From NCBI GenBank assembly GCA_030761205.1, contig JAULJL010000010.1, positions 3,105,001 through 3,169,000 of the forward strand: a stretch of DNA of 64,000 nt, given 5' to 3'. Below, in pieces: positions 34,482 to 45,734 of the stretch. The stretch is from Fremontodendron californicum (taxonomy: Eukaryota; Streptophyta; Magnoliopsida; Malvales; Malvaceae). Within the stretch, counting starts at the first letter, position 1; each line of letters starts with the position of its first letter. Under the pieces are notes generated by a model that was given only the letters and a program-made list of their open reading frames with translations, searched no databases and was not told where the DNA came from. A program made the position numbers and the translations under genes.

Positions 34482-34824
34482 TGTTAGAACTTATATAAGA
34501 AAGTCCCACATCGGTGGGAGCAACGAAGGAGTTCCTCCTTGAAGGCTATATAAAGAGCCTTAAGGAGAAGTATTAAAACCATCCCAAGAATTATCTCTTC
34601 CTCTCTTGTATACTTTCTTATATTCTTTGTGAGGTTGTTCTCTCCTAGTATTTAGAGAGAGGTGTTGTAATATTTTCTCATAGTGAAATTCTTCTAGTCT
34701 TGCCCCGTGGTTTTTCCCTTTATTCATTGAGGGTTTTCCACGTTAAATTTTGTGTGTTCAGTTCCTATTTTCTCATCTCTTATTTTAGTTGTGAGACACT
34801 ATTCCGTCGCTCTGATACCTAACA
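34482..34824 (+). repeat. 3' LTR of copia-2 (343 bp)
   Basis: Identical to the left LTR except G34529. AGAAC at 34825-34829 follows. Confidence 0.96.
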
Positions 34825-35189
34825 AGAACATGGAGCCTGAGCCAACTTTCAGCCTTCAAAACACTGTTAGAGACCTCCCTAAGGTCATTGCCATTTACAG
34901 AAACTGCTATGGGAAGATCAGTGTATGATAATGCATGAATAACCTCTGGAGTTGTGTCATAAAGGTTAAGGTATTCAATAGATTCTTGACCTGCGCCTGC
35001 AAAGAAAGAACATGAAGGTTTTTTCAAAAGAAGAAGAATAAAAAGAACCCACATTTTGACATGAAAAGGAAACATTTTGGAAAACTGTCTATATGTTTGG
35101 GTTTTTAAGTTTTAGTCTTTTACTTACCAGTAAGACCCAAAAAACAGAAACAGAATAGGCAAAAGATTAAACCCATCTTCAACATTTTT

Positions 35190-36145
35190 TCCGCAATAAA
35201 GATCTGAAAATTAACTTGGGTTGGGACGGAGTTGAACACTTGGGAACTCTAAAAACTCTGGAAAAAACCTTTAAAGCCCACCCTGTGTCTCTCCCTCCCT
35301 CCCTGTGCAAGTTATAATTAGTGGGTTTTTACTCTTTGAAGTGTACAAATGAAGCCATTTGTTAAAGCCTATTTTATATGTTCACCACGGATGATTGTAG
35401 GCAAATTTATTCTGATATTGATTTTTTATTTAATTTTTAAAATATTGATATTTTAAAATTATGTATCGAAATATTTTTATTTTTGAAAACATTAAAAATT
35501 ATATGATGACTTCTCAATTTAAATTGTTTTTAAAAAAAAATAAAACAAAACACGGAAGTCCCCATCTGAGATGGCGACTTTCGTACTATATATTTTAAAA
35601 ATTTTATTATTTTACGAAGGGATCCAACAAATTTTTTTTTGTTCAGAGAAGGAACACGCCACTTAACAAAACTATAGTAATTTTGTTAAGTATGGAATCC
35701 CTTATAAACTCACACACCATACACTTTGGTCACCGATGTGAGATAAGAAAATAGACGTACACCACCACAATCGGATAGGGCACCGAAGCCCACTTCCACA
35801 TATCGCTCATTACTCACACATTAGTATTTTTTTTGTTCAGAGAAGCAACACACCAACACAATTCTTCATTTCATGAAGAATTGTGTTGGTGGCGACTTTC
35901 ATACTTTGTTTTATTTATTTTTAAAAATATTAAATAATAAAATTTAAATAAAAATTATATAATTTATAATTTTAAAAAATAAAATTTAAATAACAATTTT
36001 AAAAAAATAACAATTTTAAAAAAATTTAAAAATTATATTCATAATGTCAATCGGATTCTTTCAACTTGTATTCATAATAAATGGACCTCCGAGAGAAAGG
36101 CCAACAAAAGCGTTGTGGATTATGCATGAATGAAGGTCTCATAGC
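35190..36145. other. Upstream flank of GH17-X8 and AT-rich repeats
   Basis: After the GH17-X8 start the DNA is AT-rich. A direct repeat TTTTGTTCAGAGAAG(G/C)AACAC occurs near 35637 and 35830, the second followed by the palindrome ACAATTCTTCATTTCATGAAGAATTGT-like hairpin. Between them is an LTR-like stretch with GATGTGAGATAAG. No gene. Confidence 0.45.
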
Positions 36146-36431
36146 TAGATCTATCCACGGGCTGGGTAGTCCCGCCCGGTAAGCCCGGATCGTATTCGGT
36201 CGGGCTTGGACAAGTGTTTTTGTAATTTAAGCCGGCCCGGCCTATCCCGAATTACTATTTATTAAATAAAAAATTTATTTAAATTTAATTATAAAATATA
36301 TAAAAATATTTTTTAATATTTTTTGAATAGTGAAGTGGGCTTTCGTGTTAGCCCTGGCCCGGCCCGAAATGGGCTTGGGCAAGGGAAATAAAAAAAAATT
36401 CGTGCCTCGACCTGGCTCATAGACACCTCTA
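36146..36431 (+). mobile_element. hAT-type MITE, GGGCCGG-arm family, copy 2
   Basis: Starts TAGATCTATCCACGGGC and ends ACACCTCTA. GCCCGG, GGCCCGGCC and GGGCTTGG motifs fill both arms around the TTAAATTTAATTATAAAAT core shared with the 41.5 kb copy. The target duplication is not clear. Confidence 0.6.
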
Positions 36432-36851
36432 GTTATAACCGTCGAAAATGTCTTTATCAATCTGATACATCGGGGGAGAGTTCGCAACAACAATAATACC
36501 GTTATATATACAATTATTATATACATAATTTTAAAAATATATAAATTTTATACATACAATTAAAAAAATACATAAATTGTATAAACAAAATTTATATAAA
36601 TAATTTTTATAATTTTTAAATTTTAAATTTTAAATTTTTTTTTTATTTTTTCTTACTTAAATTTTATTTTTTAAAATTATAAATTATATAATTTTTATTA
36701 TTTAATATTTAAAAAAATAATAAAAGAAAGTTGGAAAGTCGCCACGGTGGTGATTTCCCTTCGTAAAATAATAAATTTTTTTAAATATATAATACAGAAG
36801 TCGTCATCTCATATGACGACTTTTCAATATTTTCAGAAATCCTTTCAAAAT

Positions 36852-37005
36852 GGATTTTGCTAACTAGATATAGTAATATCTTAATCCAATATATTGAAAA
36901 TGATGAATAAAATTGTCAACTTTGACATTTAATATAATATTATTGCTATAAATAATATATTAATTAACTTTAAAGAGTGTCCTAAGGACACTCGTTAACA
37001 AAACC
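36852..37005. mobile_element. Short Mutator-like MITE with 10-bp flanking repeat
   Basis: Ends GGATTTTGCTAACTAG and, at the right, CTCGTTAACAAAACC are inverted repeats. CTTTCAAAAT is repeated exactly on both sides (36842-36851 and 37006-37015). The palindrome AGTGTCCTAAGGACACT lies just inside the right end. A relative is at 21674-21852. Confidence 0.65.
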
Positions 37006-37403
37006 CTTTCAAAATATCGATATTTTAAAAATTAAAAAAAATCAATATTAAAAAAAATTTGCCGATGATTGTACCCTTAAACCAAAACTACCTATTGGCT
37101 ATTTCTCCATTTGTTTTTTCACAGAACTCAAGAGAACAAGACTACGAGATCTAAAGAGCTGAAGCCTAAAAAGGGTGCAAGCAAATAATGCATTATTGCA
37201 TGCCAAAACAGCACCCAAAAAAAAAAAAAAATTGCAAAATCTTGGCCTTGGGCACCAAGATTTATTACATGTACATTTAATAGAATGGTCAATTTTCCTA
37301 CTGAGCATTGGGAGGCGTGGAACCAAAGAACAAAAAGACTGTGCATTGGTGTGGGAACTGTGAGCTTTCGCAGTACCCATTGCCCAAGACCCCACCCTAA
37401 TAT

Positions 37404-37848
37404 TAGGGGTGTAAACGAGATACCTGTGCTCGCAAGTTACTCGAGTTCGATTCGAAAAAAACTCGAATTCGATTAGGTCATTATCGAGCCGAGCTCGAGC
37501 TCGAGCAGCTCGAGCTATCGAGCGAGCCGAGTTCGAGTATCTTAATACCCGATTCGAGCAGCTCGCGAGCTTAATCGAGCTTTTTTTATTTATAATTTTT
37601 TTATTATTAATTTACTATTTTACCCTTATTATATATATATATACATACTTAAAAACCCTTAATTCGAGCTCGAGTATATAAACGAGCCTAATCGAGTCGA
37701 GCTCGAATAGTTCGATTTTATCTCGAGCCGAGCTCGAGCTTAAAAAATGATACTCGATCGAGCTCGAACCGAGCTTCGAGCCTCGAGTTTCGAATCGAGC
37801 TCGAGCTCGAGCTTCTCAGTATTCGAGCTCGGCTCGATTACAGCCCTA
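37404..37848 (+). mobile_element. hAT-type MITE with CGAGCT arms, copy 1
   Basis: Starts TAGGGGTGTAAACGAG and ends ATTACAGCCCTA. Flanks CCTAATAT (37396-37403) and CCCAATAT (37849-37856) match at 7 of 8 bases. Both arms are long runs of GAGCTCGAGC-type repeats separated by a short AT-rich core. Opposite orientation to 47295-47762. Confidence 0.8.
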
Positions 37849-37892
37849 CCCAATATACTCTATATAGACCATGGATAGTGATAACTCTACGA

Positions 37893-38416
37893 AGGGAAAA
37901 TATTAATCAGTGTTTATAGACATTGATTAGGAGAGTTTTAGGATAATTTTTTTTTATGATGAACTTAAATAGATTTTATTACATATAAATATAAAAAAAA
38001 TTACATATAAATATGATAAATTACATAAAATTGTCATATTTATATGTAATTTTTTTTACATATAAACATGACAAATTATATATAAACATAAGATATTTGT
38101 CATGTTTATATGTAATTTTTTAAATAGTGTAATTTTTTTTCATATGTAATTTCATTATTACATATAGACATGACACAAATTACATATAAACATAATAAAT
38201 TACATATGTAATGGAGTCTACGGAAAACTCATTATAAGGAGCTTTCCTTAGAATTTTTTCATTGATTAAGGTGATATATATACAAAGAAAAGTATAATTA
38301 ATGATTTTTTTTTTTTGAATTCAGTAAAAATAATGTATTAAATGCAAAAAACTTTCTTAAACAAGTAATTAAATAATCCTTAACTGGTGCCTATAGGCAC
38401 CGATTAAGCAAACCCT
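37893..38416. mobile_element. Inverted-repeat element holding a palindromic TTACATATAAACATGAC array
   Basis: The left end (TTAATCAGTGTTTATAGACATTGATTAGGAG-like) and right end (GGTGCCTATAGGCACCGATTAAGC-like) are imperfect inverted repeats. Each has its own small hairpin, resembling the ends of the 36852 element. Between them AAATTACATATAAACATGACA is repeated in both orientations at about 37970-38215. No frame. Confidence 0.5.
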
Positions 38417-38419
38417 CTA

Positions 38420-40165
38420 TGAAAAAGAGTTATTTTATCATATTTGTGTAATTAAATTAACTAAGTTTTTGTAGTTTAAACTCTTAATTAGTTATTTATA
38501 ATTGTTTTTAGATTATTTTATTTTATTTATTTTGTGTTTAAATTTAGTTATTAATTTAATGTCTTTTATATTTTTTAGAGTCCTAAAGCAATAAGGAGAA
38601 TATCAATTCATATATGAAAAGTCTAGACTGAAAGTTATTATTTATCCACAAAGTTTTTCTATTTTAGGCTTTTGGAGTTCTATAAATAAGAACCGTTTAG
38701 GATTTTATAAAAGAATTCTTCCTAGCTTTTAATAACTTCTTAGATTGTAAATAATCTAATTTTCTTAAGAGGAGAGCAGCCACCACAAATTTGCAAGGAG
38801 CTAAGGAGATTTTGGAGGATTGAAAACTGCAGATATGATAACCCTTAGTTTTCTCTTTTGCCTTATCTTTTTTATTTTTCTTGTAATATTTATGATGGTT
38901 GTTTTATATTATTTATCATGAATTAATTTATCTTTCTAAGATTGCAATGGAACTCAACATGTAATTTGAATTATTTTACTCTCTAACTTGATTTAATGAT
39001 ATTCGAGTTGTTTATTCAATTTTGTGCTTAATATTTTTAATTGCTTGATCACCAATTAAATTGATTTGTTAATCTAAATACAACTTGGAAAAAAGAGTTT
39101 AGTATTAGACATGGATTGCATAACACATGTTTCATATTCATTTATTAGGATGAATTGAGTTGCGTGTAGGGTAGGAATACACTTACGTGTCATGTGTAAC
39201 CAATTTTAGAGTCTAACCTTAATGAGTTCTTCTTTAAACCAATTTTCATAAGAATTTAATTAATTGTTTAAGAAAAATATTTTTATAGGATCATCAGAAG
39301 ATTCTTATAAATAGATTAGAACTTTAGATTAACAATTCAAAATCATTAATCAAGTTAAGAGGTAGGAAAAGTTCATACGAAGTGTTGAGGAAAATTGTAA
39401 TCCTAAGCTTTTCTCCATTGATTTAAATTTAAATTCCAATTGTAATTTGCTTTCTTTTATTATTAGTTTATTTTATTAAATTTTAATTAATAATTTTTTA
39501 TTAATTTTTTGAAGAATATTAAACTATTTTAATTTTCATATTTAACGAATTTAATAATAATTTCTCGTAGATTCGACACTCCACTTTACATAGAGAGAGA
39601 ATTGTCCTTCTCTTTTCTGTTTTATGGAATCGAGGCTGTTTTCTATATTTGTATTTTGTTCAACAGAACTTGGAGAGTATCTGGAATGGACCAGTTGTTA
39701 CTTTGTCGACAAACTTGCTTCAAAACGACGTCGGCTGGTTACAATGAGAGAAGGGAAAAGGTGGGAACAGGTTTCAGTGGGGCACATGAAGTGAAAATAC
39801 AAAAAGAGGCTCAGAGATTGGTGGCAGAGTGTGGGGCAGGTGATCGAGACGGTGGAGAGTGGAGACCAACTCCTCCATCAGGAGAAATTTGGGTTGGGAT
39901 GATGAATTGGTGATCTTTGATCCTTGACCAGATCACAATTATCTCTGATTCCTACTTTTTATCGTTTGTAGTGCTCTAAGTCCATACAGCTAATGACTGA
40001 CTGATCCTATGACAACGGATGTATTGTATTTGTATTTGTATTTGTATGGCATTTCATGAACCATGATTTGATGCTAAGTTGCTAATTGAAGCAAAATGAG
40101 TCCCTAAAACTTGGTGTTCAATAACCTCGAACGGTGTGAATGACAAAGATAATCATTCAAGATTC
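38420..40165. other. Intergenic DNA; a short open frame of unknown meaning
   Basis: Mostly AT-rich. At 39602-39913 (plus) a 103-codon frame lies in DNA less AT-rich than its surroundings (LVAECGAGDRDGGEWRPTPP near the end), with no recognised domain. A TATTTG hexamer is repeated at 40024-40045. Confidence 0.35.
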
Positions 40166-40171
40166 AACTTA

Positions 40172-40563
40172 GGCCTCGTTTAGCATTGCTTCTGGCACAG
40201 TTTTTGAGGTTAAAAGCTGCTTTTCACCGCAAACGCAATGCAAAACAGATAAAAAAAATTGGTTTATGCTGTTGAAACCATGGTTTGAAAAGCCAAACCA
40301 AAAAGCCAAAAAATATAGCTTTTGGGTTTTAAAAGCTTGCTTTTGGATAAAATGACTTTATTATCCTCACATCTCTACACTTTTATTATTTTAAACATAT
40401 CTTTTTTTGACATTTCAATTTCCTACAACACTTTTTTCACAGCAATACTAAACACTTAAAAGTTTTTAAACCACACTTTTTCACCACACTTTATAAACAT
40501 ACTTTTTCCAACTCAAGCTTTTTCCAACCCAAACTTTTTCCAACAGCAATGCTAAACTAGGCC
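40172..40563. mobile_element. Tourist-like (PIF/Harbinger) MITE, uninterrupted
   Basis: A 392-bp element with inverted ends GGCCTCGTTTAGCATTGCT and AGCAATGCTAAACTAGGCC, flanked by TTA at 40169-40171 and 40564-40566, the hallmark of PIF/Harbinger. It is the same family as the one split by copia-1. Confidence 0.88.
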
Positions 40564-40569
40564 TTACTC

Positions 40570-41505
40570 AAAATCTAAAACAGCCGACCCTAAAGCTCAA
40601 TAAAAATGTCTACAGTCTAAGCATGATATTGACATCCATTATATGTTGATCTTCATAACTTATTTCTTATTTTCTATTTATAAAAGTAAAATTTGACGAA
40701 AATTTAGTCCAACTCAAACAGAAAAGATCACATAACAAAACAAGAAGCCATTCCAACAACCCAAAACGAGCATACTCCCCAATCCACCCATTGCCACGTC
40801 TAGGCTCTTGGTTTTTTTTTTTTTTTTTAACAATACGTATTTAGGCCCTATGAAACCGGGCCTTTAGCCCCATATGGCAACTCTTGACCAAAAAAATAAG
40901 TTTACAATTTCATAGACTTGCAAAATCTAAACCTTTTCTCCTTGTCAATAACTTGGGATTTAGATCGGGATCGGGTTTTGGACAAAATTTTTTAACTAAT
41001 GAATCCGGTTTGACTTGGGAAAAATTTTTTAATTAAATTTTAATTAAATATATTTAAATTATAATAAAATTAATTTTGTTAATATTAAAAAATAAAAATG
41101 GGTCCAAAACCTACTTGGTTCGATCTAGGAATAACTATATTACAAGTTTAGCGCTCTAAAATTGTTTTGAAAGTTTTTAGGTCCTATTTGACTTTTTTAA
41201 ATAAATGCAAATTCAGATATAGAAAGATTTGAAATTAAAACCTTGTTGTAAAGAAATTTTATGATTTACCAATTGAACTATCTTTAAGTCATAAGTCCGA
41301 CTTTAGTTTTTTTTAAAAAATTGGTGTAATTTGTGCATGGATTCAAGCCAATTGCAAGCAAATATTAGCTTGTAAGAATCATTAATCAAAGGATAAGCGG
41401 AAGAAGACAATTCATATATTTTAGTAGTACTTATTTTATCTTCTACTTTTTACCTTTTGCTAGAGAGGGAGTTTGGTGAAAAAGATAAGAAAATTAAGGT
41501 GCATT
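40570..41505. other. AT-rich intergenic DNA
   Basis: No gene or clear element seen. A GGATCGGGTTTTGGAC/GGGTCCAAAACC pairing around 40967-41110 suggests one more decayed MITE. Confidence 0.4.
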
Positions 41506-41510
41506 CTCAA

Positions 41511-41779
41511 TAGACCTGCTCACGGGCCGGGAAGCCCGGCCCGTATTGGGCCGGGTCTGGGCAGGATATTTTGTGTTCCGAGCCGGCCCGGAACAATAAT
41601 TTTTATTATAATAATATTATTTTATTTAATTTTAATTATAAAAAAATAAAAAAAATTATTTTTTATTTCAATTAACAGTGTTTTTGGCCTAAACGGACGG
41701 GTCGGGCCGACCCAAGGCCGGGCCTGGGCAGAGAAAATAAAAAAAAAAAGGGCCGCGGCCCGGCCCATGAGCAGCTCTA
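41511..41779 (+). mobile_element. hAT-type MITE, GGGCCGG-arm family, copy 3 (best preserved)
   Basis: Ends TAGACCTGCTCACGGGCC and GGCCCATGAGCAGCTCTA are inverted repeats. A perfect 8-bp duplication ATTCTCAA lies at 41503-41510 and 41780-41787. Arms consist of GGGCCGG/CCGGCCC reiterations; the core is TTTAATTTTAATTATAAAAA. 269 bp, non-coding. Confidence 0.92.
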
Positions 41780-42392
41780 ATTCTCAATGAAGACAAAAAA
41801 AAAAAAAAATTAAAAATAAAGAATTGACTCCAAGGATACCCCATCCAAGAACTAAATTATGTTTTATTATAATTGCCCTTTGAATAATATAGTAGATTGA
41901 GATTACAACTAAGTAGTCCAAGCTACTTGATTAAGTATTGCTTTAGAACATAGGAAATCAAAAGGGAATAAAGGGGGGAAAAGGCATATTTGCCTTGTGA
42001 ACTAGAAATGCCTTAGGGTTGGGAATGTGAAGAAAAGAAAAGAAAAAGGTTTTCGTGTCTTCCACTCTTTGCACCAAATTGGTCGACTCTGCTACACTCT
42101 TACTTCAAACACTGTTCTTAGAAAAGCAAATAATTCAGATAGATAAAGTTTTAAAAAAGAACTTCAAAAAATTAAGGAGGAATTCAAAAGCTTGTTACCT
42201 GTTTTTACCATTTTCATCTCCCCTAAGCAAGAGTAACTTTTTTTATTCCTTTAAGACCTCCATTTATGGTAGTAGATTAGATCTTACTAAGTTGGTATAT
42301 GTGAAAATTTTCCTTTTTTCATATTTAAAGGATTGTCGGGATTGAATTTTAATAATTGAAACTGAAAATTCAATACTTTTTTTTTTTTTTTA

Positions 42393-42520
42393 TAAAAGAG
42401 ATCGTAGTAAAAAAATAAAGAAAAGAGTTGTAGATGCTGAGATTCGAATTTCAAATTTATTAAATGTCACTTTTTAAGGGTGGCTGCATGAACCAACTGG
42501 ATTAAACTCCGAGTTCGAAA
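42393..42520 (-). repeat. tRNA-derived SINE, copy 3
   Basis: On the minus strand an A-box-like segment (GAGTTTAATCCAGTTGGTTC) is followed by AAAAGTGACATTTAATAAAT and a B-box-like GAAATTCGAATCTC. It matches 61262-61391 over most of its length. Confidence 0.6.
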
Positions 42521-42529
42521 ATCCAACAC

Positions 42530-43823
42530 TTTATAATCACATAATTGAAGATATTTCTTTACAAGAAATCAATTTCTTTTTAAATATTGAGATTGAAATA
42601 TTTTTCATTGTTTTGGAGTAAGATGATTTATGATGCTACAATACTAAGAAAGAATTGGAGTATCTCCCATCAATAATCAATCTTTCCTATGACTATTGAG
42701 TAGAGATGGGGAAAATGACTGCTAACCTAAGTGCTAACTCATAATAAAAAGATCAATTGCCAGCCTTTCCTAGTAAAAAACAACTAAACAAGCAAGCATT
42801 TCTACTTGTTCAAGCTTATAAATTGAAGGCTGTGATTTAGGTCATTTTTTACGTTTTTTTCCCCTCCAAAGTACCTAATATATAAGAACAAGAATTTTTT
42901 TTGGATAATTAGAACAAGAAATTAACCTCTGCACAAGCTTATAAATTTAATTTTTTGTTGTTATATCTTTAAGGTATAGCCATAGATTTCAAACACAAAT
43001 TTTCAGGTATTTTAAATATTTTTATTTTATTTCATGTTTCATGTAATATCAGATTTTATATCTTTATTTTTGGATAAAATCTTGCTTTACTTTGGAGATT
43101 TGAAAGTACTCAGGTGAATTTGAGGTATATTCTAAAGCTTATTACTCATGGTTTTTCATTTCAGTATTTACCATTATAGTCGAATTCTGTTTTTTTTTTT
43201 TTTTAATATCCATTGCTCTGATGATTGTTATCCTCTTTCTTTTATTGCAATTGTGGTTTCTAACGTGTTCCAATATTTAGTTCTGCCCTTCAATTTTGAA
43301 TTAGTTTTTATTTCAGCTCTGCTACACTAATTAATTTAGGTATTTGAAATATTTTCTAGTAATGGGTGTTTTCTTAATTTATGTTATTTGGATTTTTTTA
43401 TTTTTTAAAAATATTTGTATTCAACATTTGTGTTCAACATATATCCAGATATACCCTTACTAAACATATATCTGTATTCGACACTCACTCAAATTCGGAT
43501 AATACACTCACCCAAATCCGGATAATATAATTAGTATACAATTGAAACGAAAAAAAAAATATATAAAACACGACATGCAAAAATAAATTGTCGGATATCC
43601 TTATTTCTGTTTTATCAAAAACAGAAGATTTCTCTGTATTTTTTTATTTTTTTTTTCCAAAACTGAAGTGTTGATTGAAGATGTTTTTTCTTTTAATCTT
43701 TTCATTGGAAAAAAAAAAAAGAAGAAGGTTAAGCATTGATTGAGTTGCTAAAGTTAGTTCTCTTAAGCAAGAAAGTTGTTGTTCACTTTTGTTCTCAAAT
43801 GCTATGTGATGTATGCCTCACAA

Positions 43824-43869
<46 letters not shown>

Positions 43870-44680
43870 TGCTCATTAAAAAATAGAGCTTACACAGCTT
43901 TGTTATCTCAGGCTTAAAAAGCACTAGATAGCAGCTGATGGATTACTAGAGGCCTTGGAAAGGGCCTTGAGTCCTTGACATTGAGCACCCAGATGTCCAT
44001 TACATTCATTTTGTGGATATTTAAAAAAAAATTAAATAAGTAGTTTATTTATAAGAATCGATAGTTTTTTTAGGAATTGATTTATTAAAAATTATTAAAA
44101 AAAAAAATGATCATGATTTTTAAATTATTATTAATGTTTTTATTTAATGTTTTTGATAATTTTACAAGTTAAATTGTTATCACTTAAATCGTAACATCAA
44201 ACTCAATCAATCATTTTATATTTAGTATAGATACTATTTACTATTATTTCTCTTTCTTCACTTGTGAATTCGGACAATTTAATAGTAGATCCTAATGTAA
44301 AAAAATGATGAGTTTGTGCAAAAGAAATGCATGTTATTGCATGGTTTAACTTTTCATTGATATCAATTTAGTATTATTATACACTATTTTAACTTAAATA
44401 TAATAGGAAAAAAGATGAAGTTAATCGTGTGTTTTTTTTAATAAAGTATTGGATTCTTAATTTTAATTGTCAAAATTTAATTCATGAAAATTTTAAGTAT
44501 CCAAAGAAAAAAGGAAGACGAAATTTAGAGAGGTTAAAGGAAAAAAAAAAATCATTGAGAATGACAATGTGCAAAACTTTCAATAAACATTAAACAATAA
44601 TCCCAATAAAAACAGAAAACTACAAAAATAAATAATCCCAATTCCAATTGCAAACGAAAGAAAGAAAGAAAGAAAAGAAG
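42530..44680. other. AT-rich intergenic DNA
   Basis: No gene recognised. It contains a (TA)n microsatellite at 43824-43869 and a stretch of ATATCCGGAT/TATTCGACAC-type repeats near 43430-43530. Confidence 0.5.
43824..43869. repeat. (TA)n microsatellite
   Basis: About 22 TA units with one CA interruption. Confidence 0.9.
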
Positions 44681-44688
44681 GTTTATAA

Positions 44689-44912
44689 TAGACCTGCTCA
44701 CGGGCCGGACGGATTGGCCCGTATAAGCAGGGCTTGGATAGGAATTTTTTGATCCGGTTCGATCCGAAATAGTATTTTATGTATTATAATAATATTATTT
44801 TAATTATAAAAATATATATTATATATAATGAACAGTAAATTCGGGCTCAGGTCCGAACCTGGGCAAAAAAGTTAAAAAAAATAAATTGCGATATGACTCA
44901 TGAGCACTTCTA
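44689..44912 (+). mobile_element. hAT-type MITE, GGGCCGG-arm family, copy 4
   Basis: Starts TAGACCTGCTCACGGGCC and ends CATGAGCACTTCTA. Flanks GTTTATAA (44681-44688) and ATTTATAA (44913-44920) match at 7 of 8 bases. Shorter than the 41.5 kb copy, with partly decayed arms. Confidence 0.85.
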
Positions 44913-45050
44913 ATTTATAAAGAGCAATAAAATTAGAAAAAAAAGAAAAGAAGAGAATATTGTCTTTTCAAAATGGTGGTGTCCCATTTACAAATTAGAG
45001 AATGCACGAAAACAAAGATAAAAATAAAAAGTAAAGGATAATATCATATG

Positions 45051-45692
45051 TATGGCTATAAATAAATCAGATTTGAATCAACAAGTCTCTACTCGTGTTT
45101 GTTTATTTATATTTGAGTTTGTTTGTGTTTAGTTCGTGTTCATTAAAGATTTTAAAATTGTGTTTAAGCTCTGTTCGTTTAAAATTGAGTGTGTTAATGT
45201 TCGTTTATTTAATGTTCATAATGAACTTGTTCGTGAACATTAAATGAACATGTTCATAAATATATAATCGAACATCTTCGCGAACAATTAAAATTATGTT
45301 CATGAACAATAAACAAACAAATAAATAAATCAATCAATTTTAAATTATTATTAAATATAAAATAATAAAATACAAACGTAATTAAATTAAATTTAAGTTA
45401 TTAAATAATATTAATTATATTATAAGTAAATAAAATAAAATAAAAATATTACTAATTATATTATAATCGAACAATAAACGAGTTTTAAACAATCTATTAA
45501 ACGGATGTTAAACGATCCATAAAAAGCTTGTTCGTGAACATAAATAAACTGAACAAATCTTGTTCGTGTTCGGTTTGTTTAATAAACAAACCTTAAAATC
45601 ATGTTTATAATCATTTATTTAACTTGATAAACGAACAAAAATCGAACTGTTCACGAACCGTTCGTCAAACGCTCTGTTCGTTTATACCCCTA
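45051..45692 (+). mobile_element. hAT-type MITE with TTCGTTTA/GTTCGTG arms
   Basis: Left end TATGGCTATAAATAAATC pairs with the right end GTTTATACCCCTA. A perfect 8-bp duplication ATCATATG lies at 45043-45050 and 45693-45700. Arms are reiterated GTTCGTGAACAT and TTCGTTTATT motifs around an AT-rich core. 642 bp, no frame. Confidence 0.88.
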
Positions 45693-45734
45693 ATCATATG
45701 AGATCCTCATAGTATTGAAAATGTGATACTTGTA

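Larger units (their letters stand above)
29682..34824 (+). mobile_element. Full-length, apparently intact Ty1/copia retrotransposon (copia-2)
   Basis: A 5143-bp element with 343-bp LTRs differing at one base (A29729 versus G34529), a primer-binding site, one long gag-pol frame, a purine tract and a perfect 5-bp duplication. The domain order gag, protease, integrase, RT, RNase H defines copia; the residues resemble the Tork/Tnt1 group. It sits in the opposite orientation in exon 2 of the GH17-X8 gene. All hallmarks of a recent, possibly still active insertion are present. Confidence 0.97.
28532..35185 (-). pseudogene. GH17-like/X8 (CBM43) secreted protein gene, split by a copia insertion
   Basis: Exon 1 (35128-35185) encodes a signal peptide (MLKMGLIFCLFCFCFLGLTG). 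Exon 2 is in two parts, 34996 down to the insertion and 29681 down to 28661. Exon 3 (28532-28563) ends QCRFVLS. Left of the insertion is a GH17-like N terminus (LNLYDTTPEVIHAL). After the insertion come more GH17-like residues, a Pro-rich linker and an X8 domain with all six Cys (WCVA, ACVD, DCEE, GSC, GTCNFGG, QCRF). GH17 enzymes normally have VGNE with the acid Glu; here the site reads VGDT, so catalysis is doubtful and the protein may bind beta-1,3-glucan rather than cut it. Leaving out the element and one target duplication gives 426 codons in phase with no stop, so the copia element is the only visible lesion. The broken gene can encode only about 76 native residues. Confidence 0.88.

Noticed and set aside
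35640..35900. Possible LTR or solo LTR around GATGTGAGATAAG
   Set aside because: No TG...CA ends with a 5-bp duplication could be found; left as an unclassified repeat.
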